Shown here: positions 23,336-32,721 of the stretch, one piece after another
How positions within the stretch are numbered: position 1 is the first letter of the stretch
Layout: the number at the start of each line of letters is the position of its first letter
Assembly: GCA_025200525.1 (NCBI GenBank)
Contig: CM045761.1
Coordinates: forward strand, 61,598,009 to 61,662,008
DNA: 64,000 nt
Reading direction: 5' to 3'
DNA from: Camellia lanceoleosa
Lineage: Eukaryota > Streptophyta > Magnoliopsida > Ericales > Theaceae
Program-made: the position numbers and the translations under genes
Notes under the pieces: generated by a model
Seen by the model: only the letters and a program-made list of their open reading frames with translations
The model's database searches: none
Told to the model about the DNA's origin: nothing

Positions 23336-24376
23336 ATGGCATCAGTACGACGCCGTTTTAGAGTCCAAAATAAGAACATTTTCCTCACATATGCCCAATG
23401 TTCCATACCTAAAGAGAGATTATTAGAGAAAATTAGGGAGTTGTTCACAGCCAGGCCACCAAATTATGTGAGGGTTGCACATGAATTACATGAGGACGGG
23501 CAACCACATCTCCATGCTCTTGTCCAATTTCCATACCGTTTTCAGACGCAGAATGAACGGTTCTTCAACTTGACTCACGATCGAACTAATCGCCATTTCC
23601 ATCCCAATGTTGAAGGGGCTTTTAACCATCAGAATGTGCTGGAATATATCTCCAAACACGGAGACTACACGGAATGGGGCGAATTCCGTGAGGGGGGCCG
23701 CTGCGCTAACCAGAATAACAAAGAAAATATATATCGCGACGCACTTGCTGCCACCACCAAGGACGAAGCACTGGCACTGGTAAGAAATGGTGATCCCAAA
23801 TGTTTCTGGCTCAATTATGACAAGTTGTCATCCAATTATGATCGGATTTCATTTAATCCGCCATTGCCGTATGTTCATCCATTTATAGACACAATATGGG
23901 CCATCCCAGCAGATATACAGCAATGGGTTGATGACAACATAAAGGACGAGGCCCAAAGACCGCATAGGCCCAAGAGCATTATAATTGAAGGCCCATCTAG
24001 AATTGCGAAAACATGTTGGACCCGGTCTTTGGGGCCCCATAATTATTATTCTGGCCACATCGATCTGAGGGACCACAAGGATGACGCTTTCTACAACATA
24101 ATCGATGATGTGGCCCTACAATTTTTGAAACATTAGCGGGAGTTTATTGGCGCCCAACGGGAATTTTTTTCAAATTGTAAATATACCTGCCCAAAGAAAA
24201 TAAAGGGCGGGATTCCAAGTATTATATTATGCAATCCCGGGGAGGGTTCTAGTTACAGAGAGTTTTTGGAAAAACATGAACACGCCGGGCTCAAAGCGTG
24301 GACGATCAAAAACGCAGAATTCTATACAGTCGACGAGCCCCTGTTCGCCAGAACCAATCAAGAAGAGGCATTGTAA
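23336..24376 (+). pseudogene. rep: Geminivirus Rep (AC1/C1) with one premature stop
   Basis: The ATG at 23336 opens 266 codons to a TAG at 24134-24136. The same frame then stays open to TAA at 24374-24376, so a single stop (at a Trp-like position, TGG to TAG) interrupts a frame of 346 codons, the usual Rep length. Visible motifs: FLTYAQC (rolling-circle motif I), HLHALVQF (motif II, metal-binding), the GRS region around residues 79-96, EYISKHGDY (motif III with its Tyr), Walker A GPSRIAKT and Walker B IIDDV. The Walker A deviates from the usual G-x-G-K-T pattern, with Ala before the Lys. Rep normally nicks the origin and recruits host replication factors. A truncated product containing the nicking domain is conceivable; helicase function is unlikely. 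Confidence 0.95.
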
Positions 24377-24746
24377 TGCCAAGACGAAGGGCCAACGCAG
24401 GAAGATATTCCACTTCCAATGTGGCTATTCGTTATTCCATACGAACGGATGTATCGAACCACATCCACTGGAGAGAGAAGATGCTATCAGGGGTCTTCTA
24501 CGACACTTTGACGAACCCGATGTGGTTCAAAGCTGTAAACATGTCCAGGCCGGGAAATCAGGGGGTATACAAGATAGAATGCCTGTTCAACTACAACCTC
24601 CGGAAAGTACTGCAAATCCGGACGTTCACTGCGACGATGTATACATGGCTGACATACAGTGGTCTCAAAAGCCTATCGGAGAATGTATTTTCCCAGCTTA
24701 TTGCATGCAGGATGACAAAGACATTATCCAGCTTTGGCGTTATTAG
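24276..24746 (+). CDS. Geminivirus TrAP (AC2/C2)-like ORF
   Basis: An intact 156-codon frame overlapping the 3' part of Rep and the 5' part of REn, exactly as in begomoviruses. The ATG is at 24276. It has a basic N-terminus ([14 protein letters not shown], then [19 protein letters not shown]) and a Cys/His zinc-binding region ([15 protein letters not shown]). The C-terminus ends acidic/aromatic ([10 protein letters not shown]), reminiscent of the acidic activation domain. In the family TrAP activates late viral promoters and counters silencing. The frame has no stop or frameshift. The overlap with two other conserved frames can help keep a frame open, so openness alone is not proof of function. 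Confidence 0.8.
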   Translation: MNTPGSKRGRSKTQNSIQSTSPCSPEPIKKRHCNAKTKGQRRKIFHFQCGYSLFHTNGCIEPHPLEREDAIRGLLRHFDEPDVVQSCKHVQAGKSGGIQDRMPVQLQPPESTANPDVHCDDVYMADIQWSQKPIGECIFPAYCMQDDKDIIQLWRY

Positions 24747-24849
24747 CCCTATAAATTATTGTCTCACACTGACTATTGTACTCGACGAGCTTTCGTATTA
24801 TGTAAAAGATTGGCGATGGAAAAATATTTATGTACATTTTAATGATTAA
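24376..24849 (+). CDS. Geminivirus REn (AC3/C3)-like ORF
   Basis: The ATG at 24376 opens 157 codons to the TAA at 24847-24849. The start overlaps the Rep stop region (TAATG). Upstream codons in the frame are also open, so the N-terminus is uncertain. An internal Met at residue 37 would give a length nearer the family norm of about 134. Recognisable REn-type features are [24 protein letters not shown] and [10 protein letters not shown]. In the family REn binds Rep and raises replication. An AATAAA-like signal follows the stop. The 3' end is duplicated at 22194-22361. Confidence 0.75.
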   Translation: MPRRRANAGRYSTSNVAIRYSIRTDVSNHIHWREKMLSGVFYDTLTNPMWFKAVNMSRPGNQGVYKIECLFNYNLRKVLQIRTFTATMYTWLTYSGLKSLSENVFSQLIACRMTKTLSSFGVISPINYCLTLTIVLDELSYYVKDWRWKNIYVHFND

Positions 24850-25052
24850 ATAATAAATATTTTTAAGATATATTTAATCAATGTGATTATTGTTTGGATC
24901 ATCAACAATAATATAATGGGCCCAATTACAATAACCCAAATGAAAAATCATTCACAGGACCAAATGAAAGAGGCCCTTATAACATGAATAGACCCAAAGA
25001 ACTACAATGATTTTTCATAGGCCCATTAAATTGCTCTATGAAAGAAGTGGAA
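24682..25052 (+). repeat. Viral direct repeat, copy 2, ending at the retrotransposon junction
   Basis: Matches copy 1 (22194-22556) from the REn 3' end to 'ctatgaaagaagtgga'. Similarity ends where the integrase frame begins (V-E-T-E-P from 25047). The two sequences share the short phrase 'gaagtgga', suggesting a microhomology junction. Confidence 0.9.
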
Positions 25053-25805
25053 ACTGAACCCCTCGCAAAGATTCGAGATGTTGATGTGAAGAACTTCATA
25101 TAGAAGAACATCATCACCAGGTTTGGGATCCCAAGAGCAATAATAGCAGACAATGGAACACAGTTTGACAGTAAGCTAATCAAAAGCTTCTGTGCAAAGT
25201 ACAAAATCAATAACTATTATTCCACTCCAAACTTCCCTCAGAGTAATGGTCAAGCAGAAGCATCCAATAAGGTTATCTTGGATGGGATCAAGAAGAGTTT
25301 GGAAGCAGCAAAAGGAAAGTGGGTAGATGAGTTACCCAGTGTACTCTAGGCATATCAGACTACGCCGAGAAGATCAATTGGGGAGTTCCCATTTGCCACG
25401 GCTTATGGCACAGAAGCATTTATTCCACTAGAGGTCGGCATCCCAAGGATCAGAACCCAGGGAGTAGAAAACGGGACCAATGAGGCATTTTTGGCCCGAG
25501 ATCTGGATCTGTTAGAAGAAAGAAAAGCGAAAGCAGCAATTCAACTAGGGGCATACCAGCAGCAACTTGCTAAGGCTTATGATAAAAAGGTCAACCCAAG
25601 AGAGTTCCAAGTTGGGGACCTCGTTCTGAGAAAGGTCGTCGACAATAAGAAGGATCCCAGAGAGGGCAAGCTTGGCCCAAATTAGGAATGACCTTATAGA
25701 ATCATCTTGGTCCTGGGCAATGGTGCATATCGGCTTGAAGACAGTAAAGGCAAAGAGTTTCCAAGACCTTGGAATACTTACAATCTGAAGTTTTTCTATC
25801 ATTAG
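25047..25805 (+). pseudogene. Integrase (core and C-terminal) of the Tat element, broken
   Basis: One frame with four in-frame stops. It contains the catalytic Asp in IIADNGTQFDS and the catalytic Glu in NGQAEASNKVI (D35E spacing), then PRRSIGEFPFATAYGTEA, VGDLVLRKVV and a final 'PRPWNTYNLKFFY' before the stop. The first catalytic Asp and the zinc-binding N-terminus are missing because the viral block replaces them. At three stops the family has Trp (TGG to TAG at about 25099, 25348 and 25683), and the fourth replaces Gly (TGA near 25689). Confidence 0.9.
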
Positions 25806-25899
25806 ATTTTTTGTTTTTTAAGTTTCTTGTTATTAGCCGAAGTAATAATAAAGTCTTAGCTTGATTTTTAAAACTTGTGTAGTATGACTAACCGGTCAC

Positions 25900-26178
25900 T
25901 TGGCGATGTTTCTGATTTAAACATGATGAATAACTTAGACTTATTATATGGCAGAGTTGAATTATACTTGTATATAATAGAGTTAAACTAAGTTGGCGAT
26001 ATTTCTGATTGAAACATGACGAATAACTTAGACTTATTATATGGCAGAGTTGAATTATACTTGCATATAATAGAGTTGAACTAAGTTGGCGATGTTTCTG
26101 ATTGAAACATGACGAATAACTTAGACTTATTATATGGCAGAGTTTTTCTACTTGCATATAATACAGTTGAACTAAGTT
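25900..26178 (+). repeat. Three tandem copies of a 93-bp unit
   Basis: Units start near 25900, 25993 and 26086, each beginning ttggcgat(g/a)tttctgatt and containing 'aataacttagacttattata'. They lie just downstream of integrase, in the non-coding spacer before the antisense gene; such spacers are common in Tat elements. Confidence 0.9.
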
Positions 26179-26830
26179 GAATTAACCTGGATTTACCATA
26201 TCGGCAGAGTCAAACACAAATTGAAACTAAGTATATAGATTAAACAGAGAGACCAAGGTTGGTAACCTCGGCCAGTCTTTGTTTGAATCTCACCTCGGCG
26301 ACGAGGTTAAAACCACATGCTTAATGAGAACCCAAGTGGAACCTAAGTTCACATTAGGGGGTAGAAAGTTGGAAAAATGATGCTTGGGAGTTGGAATTTA
26401 CAAGCTAATGACTGGTTTAACACTTGTTGAAATTTTAAGAAAAATTTACAAGATAAAGTTAAGCAAAGGTCATGCTAAAGGAAGGTTGGTTCAACATTTG
26501 TTGAAATTTTAAGAAAAAATTTACAAGTTGAAGTTAAGCCAAGATTGCCATGTTGCCAAGACTTGGAAGATATTTGAAAATAGAAGTCTTGCCAAGTAAG
26601 AGTAAAACAGCAGGTTTTATATAGCACTTGTGAAAATATTTTTTACAATGTTTTCAAGTGTTAAGCCAAGGCTGAGATAAGCAAGATTGGAAGTTTTTTC
26701 CGAGGTATGTTAATCCGAGGAGACTATACAAGAAAGGCATAAACTGAAGACATGCAAAATATTCTAAGTATGGAAGCAATAAAGCATACAAACATACAAT
26801 CACATTGAAAGAAGAAATTAGAGAATGCAT
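26179..26830. other. Tat element spacer with imperfect direct repeats
   Basis: Non-coding. 'ttgttgaaattttaagaaaa(a)atttacaag' occurs twice (near 26425 and 26498). Cctcggc/gccgagg phrases typical of this element are scattered through it. Confidence 0.6.
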
Positions 26831-29149
26831 TCAGATAAGAAAAGAAGGCATTTCAGCCTGACATTGAAGAATTGGCGTTGTGTCAGCCTCGACAGACAGC
26901 TTGGCAGATTTTTCAGCTTGGACCTCGGTGTCGATTTCATGCAAAATATCATCCAGGCTCTTGTTAAAAGTCTTGACCTCGGCCTCAAAGGTGGTCTTTT
27001 GGACCTCGTCCTCCTCATCCTGAGTTAAGTCTAAAACTTGCTCATTTAGAGTCGGGGACTTGGCCCCAGCAGCTTCGGTCTCCTTGGCCTCGGCTTCCTC
27101 CTCGGACTCAGTTTCATCCTCGGATTGGCTTGAAGTGGGTGGAAATGACAGGACAAGGTTGCTAGCATTCTTGAGAAGAGAGTCCTTAGGGACAGCCAAC
27201 TCCTTCAGAGTAGCCATCCAACCAAGGGTGAAACCTTTGTTGCATGCCTGCTTTACTTGTTTCTTGTAATCTTCTTTAACGTCGGTTGCCCCCTCAGCAT
27301 ACGCTTTCTCATCCGCCGCTTTAATCTCGGCGTCCTTTGTGGCTGAGGCGGTAATGAGCTTGGCTTGGGCCTCGGTGGTCTTTGCTTCGGCCTCTTTTTT
27401 CCCGGCTTCAAGGACCTTGGCAATGGCCTCAGTAGCTTCTGTCCTCTCCTTGGCCTCATCTTGGGCTTGTTTGGCCGCCTTGGCCTGATCCGTCAATGTC
27501 TTTATCTTGGCTTTGGCTCTATTGACTGTCTTCAGCAAACTAGCAGCCTCCTTGGTCTTGTTAACCAACTCATTCTTGATGTCAAAAGCTTGCATCGCGA
27601 AGGAGTGAGTGTGTTGGATCGCTTAGAAGAAATGGACAGAACAAAAGTTAGTGAAATTCTCTAAGTATGGAAAAACAGAGAATGAAAAGTACCAAGTGTT
27701 GGGGGCTTACTTGAACAGAGTGCTACAACATTAGAGCGAAGTTTTCGTATTCGCTGACCTCGGCGTTGCGTTCGAGGTCTTTTGGAAGGAGCAAGGCAGT
27801 GGAGAGGGTGATGCCGACTTCAAGGTCAGTCGCGCTATCGTCGACCTTGACTGGCTTGTCTTCAATAGTGATTGGAGGGGCCGAGGGGGCATCAGATTTC
27901 ATGGACCCCGAGGTCGTTGCTGACTCTAACCTCGGCTTCTTTGACTGGGTGGATTCAGAGGGAGCAGCCTCTGCAGGCCTCTTTTCGGCGGCACAGGCAC
28001 TTTTTTTCGCCTCAACAATTTTGGAGATCGGCAAGGTATCCTTAGAGTCGATTTGAGTTACTGTTGCCTTAAGTTGGGCTTTCTTTAGTCTTTTTGGCTT
28101 TGGCTTTGGCTTTGGCTAGGACTGGGATAGTGAAGGTTATGTGGTGACAGAGTCAGGGATGTCGGCTAGAAGGTCGTCTACTACAGACTTCTTACGACCC
28201 ATCTCGACGGCGGCTACAGTTTGACGTCGGCGTTTGCGATGAGAATGTGGGATTAGTTGTGGAGCCGAGATTGATGGCTATTCTACTGGATCAGAGGTTG
28301 ATCCCTGATCTAGCCGATGTGATGAGGTTGTAGCAGGAGTTGTTGCCGAAGGATGAGACTTGCTTTTTCTTGGGATGTCGGATAAAACAAATTTGTACGT
28401 CGGGATATAGTTGAGCAGCAAATGAGCTTTCCGTTGCTCAACTGGCAGACCCAACAGCTTCTTAAAATCCTTGCTGGGATAAAAGTTTTTTCGAAAGTCC
28501 TTTGGAGGCTGAGGAAGAACTGCAAAAAGAAAACATACAAACGTTAGAACATATAAAAATATCAAAGTAAAAAAGACTTGAGAAGCAAGTAAAAGTAAAA
28601 CACTTGGCTCTTACCATCTCCCTCTCTGAACAATGTACGGCTTAGAGGGTAGAGGTGAAGGTCATTATCTGGAAGGAACTCCCAGTTGCCCGAGACGATG
28701 AAGTAATCGTCCCCGACGCCCTTGTTGGAATCAGGGAGGTCGGTGATGAGTTTGTATTGTATGGACCTCGGCTTAAGGTAATAGACATAGCCTTTTTCCG
28801 ACTTAAGGCCACATATGGTGTAGCAGTACTGGATGCCGGCTAGAGTTACCCTAGCATTTTCTCGGCTAACTAAGGCAATGATACCGTTGATGACTCTGTA
28901 AGAGTTAATAGCTAATTACATTAGGTTGAGTTTATAATAGTGAAAGACTTCTCAGAAAAGGATATCGAGAGGGAGCCTAAGTCCACACTTTACGAAGGCT
29001 ACGACTGGAAAAGGCATAGAGTCGTCCTTGGGCATGATGGAGTCCTTCTCCCCATCTAACCTGAGGTGGACATCGGCAGGGATGACGAACTCCTGTTTGA
29101 AATATTCTAGCTTAATTGGGGTGTCTACCTTCCACCTCCACATACCCAT
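26831..29149 (-). pseudogene. Antisense accessory gene of the Tat element (spliced, degraded)
   Basis: Minus-strand coding pieces run in order from right to left. 29149-28952 (MGMWRWKVDTPIKLEY... FPVVAFVKCGLRLPLD) is followed by a broken stretch (28950-28620), then a piece at about 28518-28278 (PPKDFRKNFYPSKDFKKLLG, Pro/Ser-rich end), 28034-27723 (Lys/Ala/Ser-rich, KKPRLESA) and 27595-26831 (254 codons, Ala/Glu/Lys-rich, strongly coiled-coil, acidic SEDETESEEEAEAKE). Intron-like GTAAG...TTTTTGCAG boundaries occur on the minus strand near 28614 and 28519, and a GTAAGC donor follows 27723. The layout resembles the 'putative gypsy-type transposon' proteins found antisense at the 3' end of Tat elements. 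Its function is unknown. Stops in the N-terminal half suggest it is broken. Confidence 0.6.
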
Positions 29150-30316
29150 GGCGTCGGCTTAAGGGGGAAGTGTTGGATTGCAAAAGGAAGTGGTTTGTTA
29201 GGGTTTAAAGGACCTCGGCAAAACCTAGAAGAATGCTGGGGCAAGGGTTTTTGAAGATCAAAAAGGTTTTAGGTTCGGTTTTCCTAAAGATCAAGTTTCT
29301 AGAACAAATCCCAAGCCTAAAACTATGGAAACAAGGATTGAAGGCAAGAATCTGGAGAACACAACAAGAAAACAAAGAAGAATAAAAATTCAGACTCAAG
29401 AAAACCATAAGGGGTTCAAGAACATTGTATAAAATATAAATGTGCACAAATCAAGAACAGCACGCCAAGCAAGAATGTCAAGTATATGAGCAGTATATGT
29501 GTGTGTATACTAGCAACAGATTGTGCAAGAGTAGAATTGTGAAACAAATGACAAATAGTGGAAATCAACACACAAGTAACAAATTAAGAGCGTAAATAAA
29601 AACACAATGGCAGTGTACAAGCATAGCATTTTGAAGCGAAACAAGAAATTGAAATAAGAGAAATAGTGGCTTACTGAGGAACATAAGGCCGGTGTGAAGT
29701 ACGCCGGTGTCAAGCGGTGGCAAATGAGCAAAGATGTACAGCAAAAGCCTCGCTGGAGAGAGAGAGTGAAAGTGGTTGCAAAAAGCTTCGCGAAATCAAC
29801 AATGGAGGATTTGGGAGAGAAAGTTGGAGAGAGAGAACTTGCACGAAAACGGTGGTGAAGAAGTGAAAAGACAGAGAGAAAGAGAGAGAGATGATTTTGA
29901 TCAAACACGCAGAATGGCGGCAAAATGGCAATTAGTGTGCCTAGGACGATGTGCATGTCAGACGGCGCACGCAAATGTGATGCGACTTAATGGCGCGTGT
30001 TAGGTACGGCTCAGTAGGGGAAAGACGCGTGGCAAAAACAGTTGAAATATTGTGCGTGACAGCTCATACGCGTGTTAAAACTCTTGGAGTTTTTGATTTA
30101 ATAGAGCAGGACCTCGGCTAGGGGGACGATCTCGGCTGAGAAACTTAAACAAACTTGGTTATTGGTTCTAAAGCATTGATGAAAATAGACCAAGTCTTGG
30201 TCGTATTTAGTCGATGAATGATGACCTTGGTAATGAAGGACAAAGCGAGCTTAGCCGATGTGCTAAATGAGAGAAACGATATAGGTTTTATCACCTCAGG
30301 ATGCCGAGGTAATAGA
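29150..30316. other. Tat element 3' spacer; probable promoter side of the antisense gene
   Basis: Non-coding. On the minus strand it is pyrimidine-rich (CTCTCT at 29757-29770 and 29870-29892) and would form the 5' leader of the antisense gene. Minus-strand frames such as 29974-29510 are hydrophobic low complexity and are not accepted as genes. Confidence 0.45.
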
Positions 30317-30330
30317 ACCTAGGGGGCAGT
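30317..30330 (+). other. Polypurine tract
   Basis: The purine-rich AGGGGGCAGT directly before the right LTR is in the expected place to prime plus-strand DNA synthesis. Confidence 0.6.
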
Positions 30331-30869
30331 TGTAGGGACATAATTTTTGAATGACAACACGTGGCCGAGGTGACACTGAAGTGCCAGCCGAGGTGCCACG
30401 TGTTCTGGTCATAACGCCGAGATAATCTCGGATAAGTCGAGGTTATCTGCGAAGATACTGGAATCCGGGATAAGCGGATAAGGGATAAAAGTCCTAGAAT
30501 GAGAGAGGACTTCAGTTTGGATAAAGATAAGACTTTTAGAGAGTTTATCCCAATCTAACTGGGAGTCCAAGATTAGCATTGAGCCAGAGTCCATTGAAGC
30601 TAAGCTTCTATTGGGATTAGGTCAGTGTTGGCTATAAAAGAGAGGCACCCTCGTGGGTCTAAGGTACGCTTTTTGTATTCTAAATAGTGAGTTAAGCACT
30701 TTTGCTGTCTTTGAGAGATAACTGACTCGATCGTCGGAGTGCCCCCGGGTGGACAAACCACCGCCGGAATCTTATCTTTCTGTGACAGGTCATTTGGGCT
30801 TAATCTATTCTGCCGGTGTTCTTCAGCTGAGTATCTGTTTGACAGTGTGGTCGGAAATTGACACACACA
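30331..30869 (+). repeat. Right (3') LTR
   Basis: Starts TGTAGGGACATAA and ends GACACACACA. It aligns along its whole length with 16409-16946, with roughly 40-45 differences by eye, almost all C/T or G/A. The TATA box is at 30633-30639. The CAAAC duplication follows. Confidence 0.9.
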
Positions 30870-30874
30870 CAAAC

Positions 30875-31205
30875 TATTTTTAACATTCAATTCAAAAAAA
30901 TAATTTGTCATTTTGGTGTAAAAAAATAAATTCTAATTGCAAAAAAAAAAAATAATAATATATATATATTTTTTACATCGTTTCGGTCAAACGACCGAAC
31001 GACCAAAAAGATAGTAGGGTAGACACAAAATTCAAAAACTCTCCTACTTTTCAGAATGGAGAAAAAGAAAGAGAGATATGCTAAACATAGAAGAGAAATA
31101 TGTTTTAAAATGTGTGGTAGAATTACATTTTCAAAACTCTATTCAAACGGATGGTGCAAATAGAGGGGTGGAATTATGATTTGAGAGTTTCACCAACACA
31201 GCCTA
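30875..31205. repeat. Right half of the MITE split by the retrotransposon
   Basis: Continues the MITE from 16118-16403 and ends 'ttcaccaacacagccta', the inverted counterpart of 'tagggttgtgtttggtagag'. It contains 'aaaactctattcaaa' phrases shared with the left half. Confidence 0.45.
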
Positions 31206-31354
31206 GGGTTTTTATTTGAGTTTTGGATTTTGATATGATAATCAATCTTCGCCTCTTCTCTCTGTCTCTCTCTCTCTCTCACACACACACAGACACACTT
31301 TTTTTTCTCTCTTTTATTTGTTTTTTTAAAAAAATATATTTTTATCAGCATAGA

Positions 31355-32716
31355 TGTCACAACCCAAACCTGGTACTCGAATGTTCGACGTTAAGATAAG
31401 ATAATAACTGAAATCATAACAAATTATTAGTGCAGCGGAATAAAATAAAAAGGTATCCAAATCTTTGTTTAAGTATAACAAAAATGTGTACATTGGAACT
31501 TCTATTCGATTGCAATACCCGAGCTGTACTATGACTACAAAATGCCTTGTGCCTATCCCATGTACTGCTTTTGACGTCACCTAAAAGTGGTTAACAGCTA
31601 CAAGCACATGGCAGAGTGAGAAATATTATACGGTGAGCATAAGGATACAAAAATTATCATGGATAATTATTCAGCTAAAACGTTAACATAACCTAATTTG
31701 AATAAATAAATTATTCAATGTGGCAGAAACTGAAATATAGAAATTATGTAAATAAATAATCATAACCACGGTATAGAACAGAGATCACAGGAGTGACAAT
31801 CAGAACAGAGGTCAATGGATCCATGACAAACAGAGGACCGCAAAATGGCCAAACTGAGGCCAATGGTTATTTAAGTCTCCCAAGACATGGGACTCCCGTG
31901 GTGGTACTTACAGAAATAATTATTTATAAAATCATTGTCAAACAATTTCTAAAAGTTATATAAACATATCTATGGGTTTCAATTTAAGCAAATAAAGTTC
32001 AGAAAATAATTAACGTAATCAAAATATTAATATAGTTTATAAAACATAGATTATGTAAAATAATTTATGGTAACCCAAAATATACGTAAAATATATTATG
32101 GTGACTCAATGTATAATATAACTCACCTTAATATTAATCCTTACTACCCTCTTCTTATGCTGGTTTTATGAGGCCCTTTTTTCTTAATCCTTTTTCTTGT
32201 GAATTTCCTTTTTGTTTTGCTTGTTTTCGATTCACCTCCTTATATACTGGAGCTTAACATGGTGACTCATCATTCATTTATTACTATCCCAGATGATTCA
32301 CTCATCTACCTAATAGGATTTACTCATTAACATAGTAGGCTTAACAGGTGTCTTTCTCTTTAGGTGACCAACGAATATGACACCTTTCACCATATTTTTT
32401 TTTGGCCCCAATTAATATATTAATTGGACTTTTAAACTAATGCCAAACTAGAATAATAGAATACTTGCACAATAACTTCTAATGTAAACTAAATTTCACT
32501 TTATCGCATATCATCATAAAATTAATATTTATTTTACTATTACATACTATTATTATTATTCTCATTAATAATAATATTTAATTAAACTCTCATATAGTCC
32601 GATACTCGAAATTAAAATAATTCAATTAGTTAATTTTATCTTATTGAGAATTCCATAATTAAATTAGAATAAGAATTAAATAAATGTAAAATATTATACG
32701 TGGCGGGATTGTCACA
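31355..32716 (-). mobile_element. Solo LTR, minus orientation
   Basis: A 1362-bp block with ends TGTCACAACCCAAACC and GCGGGATTGTCACA, that is, TGTGACAATCCCGCC...GGTTTGGGTTGTGACA on the minus strand. It is flanked by a perfect 5-bp duplication ATAGA (31350-31354 and 32717-32721). No internal coding sequence is present. It interrupts the right copy of the dispersed repeat or its edge. Confidence 0.85.
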
Positions 32717-32721
32717 ATAGA

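Larger units (their letters stand above)
16409..30869 (+). mobile_element. Tat-type Ty3/gypsy LTR retrotransposon with nested solo LTR and geminivirus block
   Basis: A complete-ended but defective element with 538- and 539-bp LTRs, perfect CAAAC target duplications, a primer-binding-site-like sequence after the left LTR and a purine-rich tract (AGGGGGCAGT) before the right LTR. Order on the plus strand: gag (interrupted), CCHC knuckle, aspartic protease, geminivirus-derived DNA, integrase core and C-terminus, 93-bp tandem repeats, then an antisense accessory gene. Reverse transcriptase, RNase H and the integrase N-terminus are absent. The protease/integrase style and the extra antisense frame downstream of pol fit the Tat lineage. 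The LTRs differ at roughly 40-45 positions by eye, mostly transitions, so the insertion is old (millions of years). Confidence 0.92.

Noticed and set aside
29510..29974. 154-codon minus-strand frame
   Set aside because: Hydrophobic Leu/Phe/Ser low complexity from a pyrimidine-rich stretch, with no domain, in the likely leader of the antisense gene.
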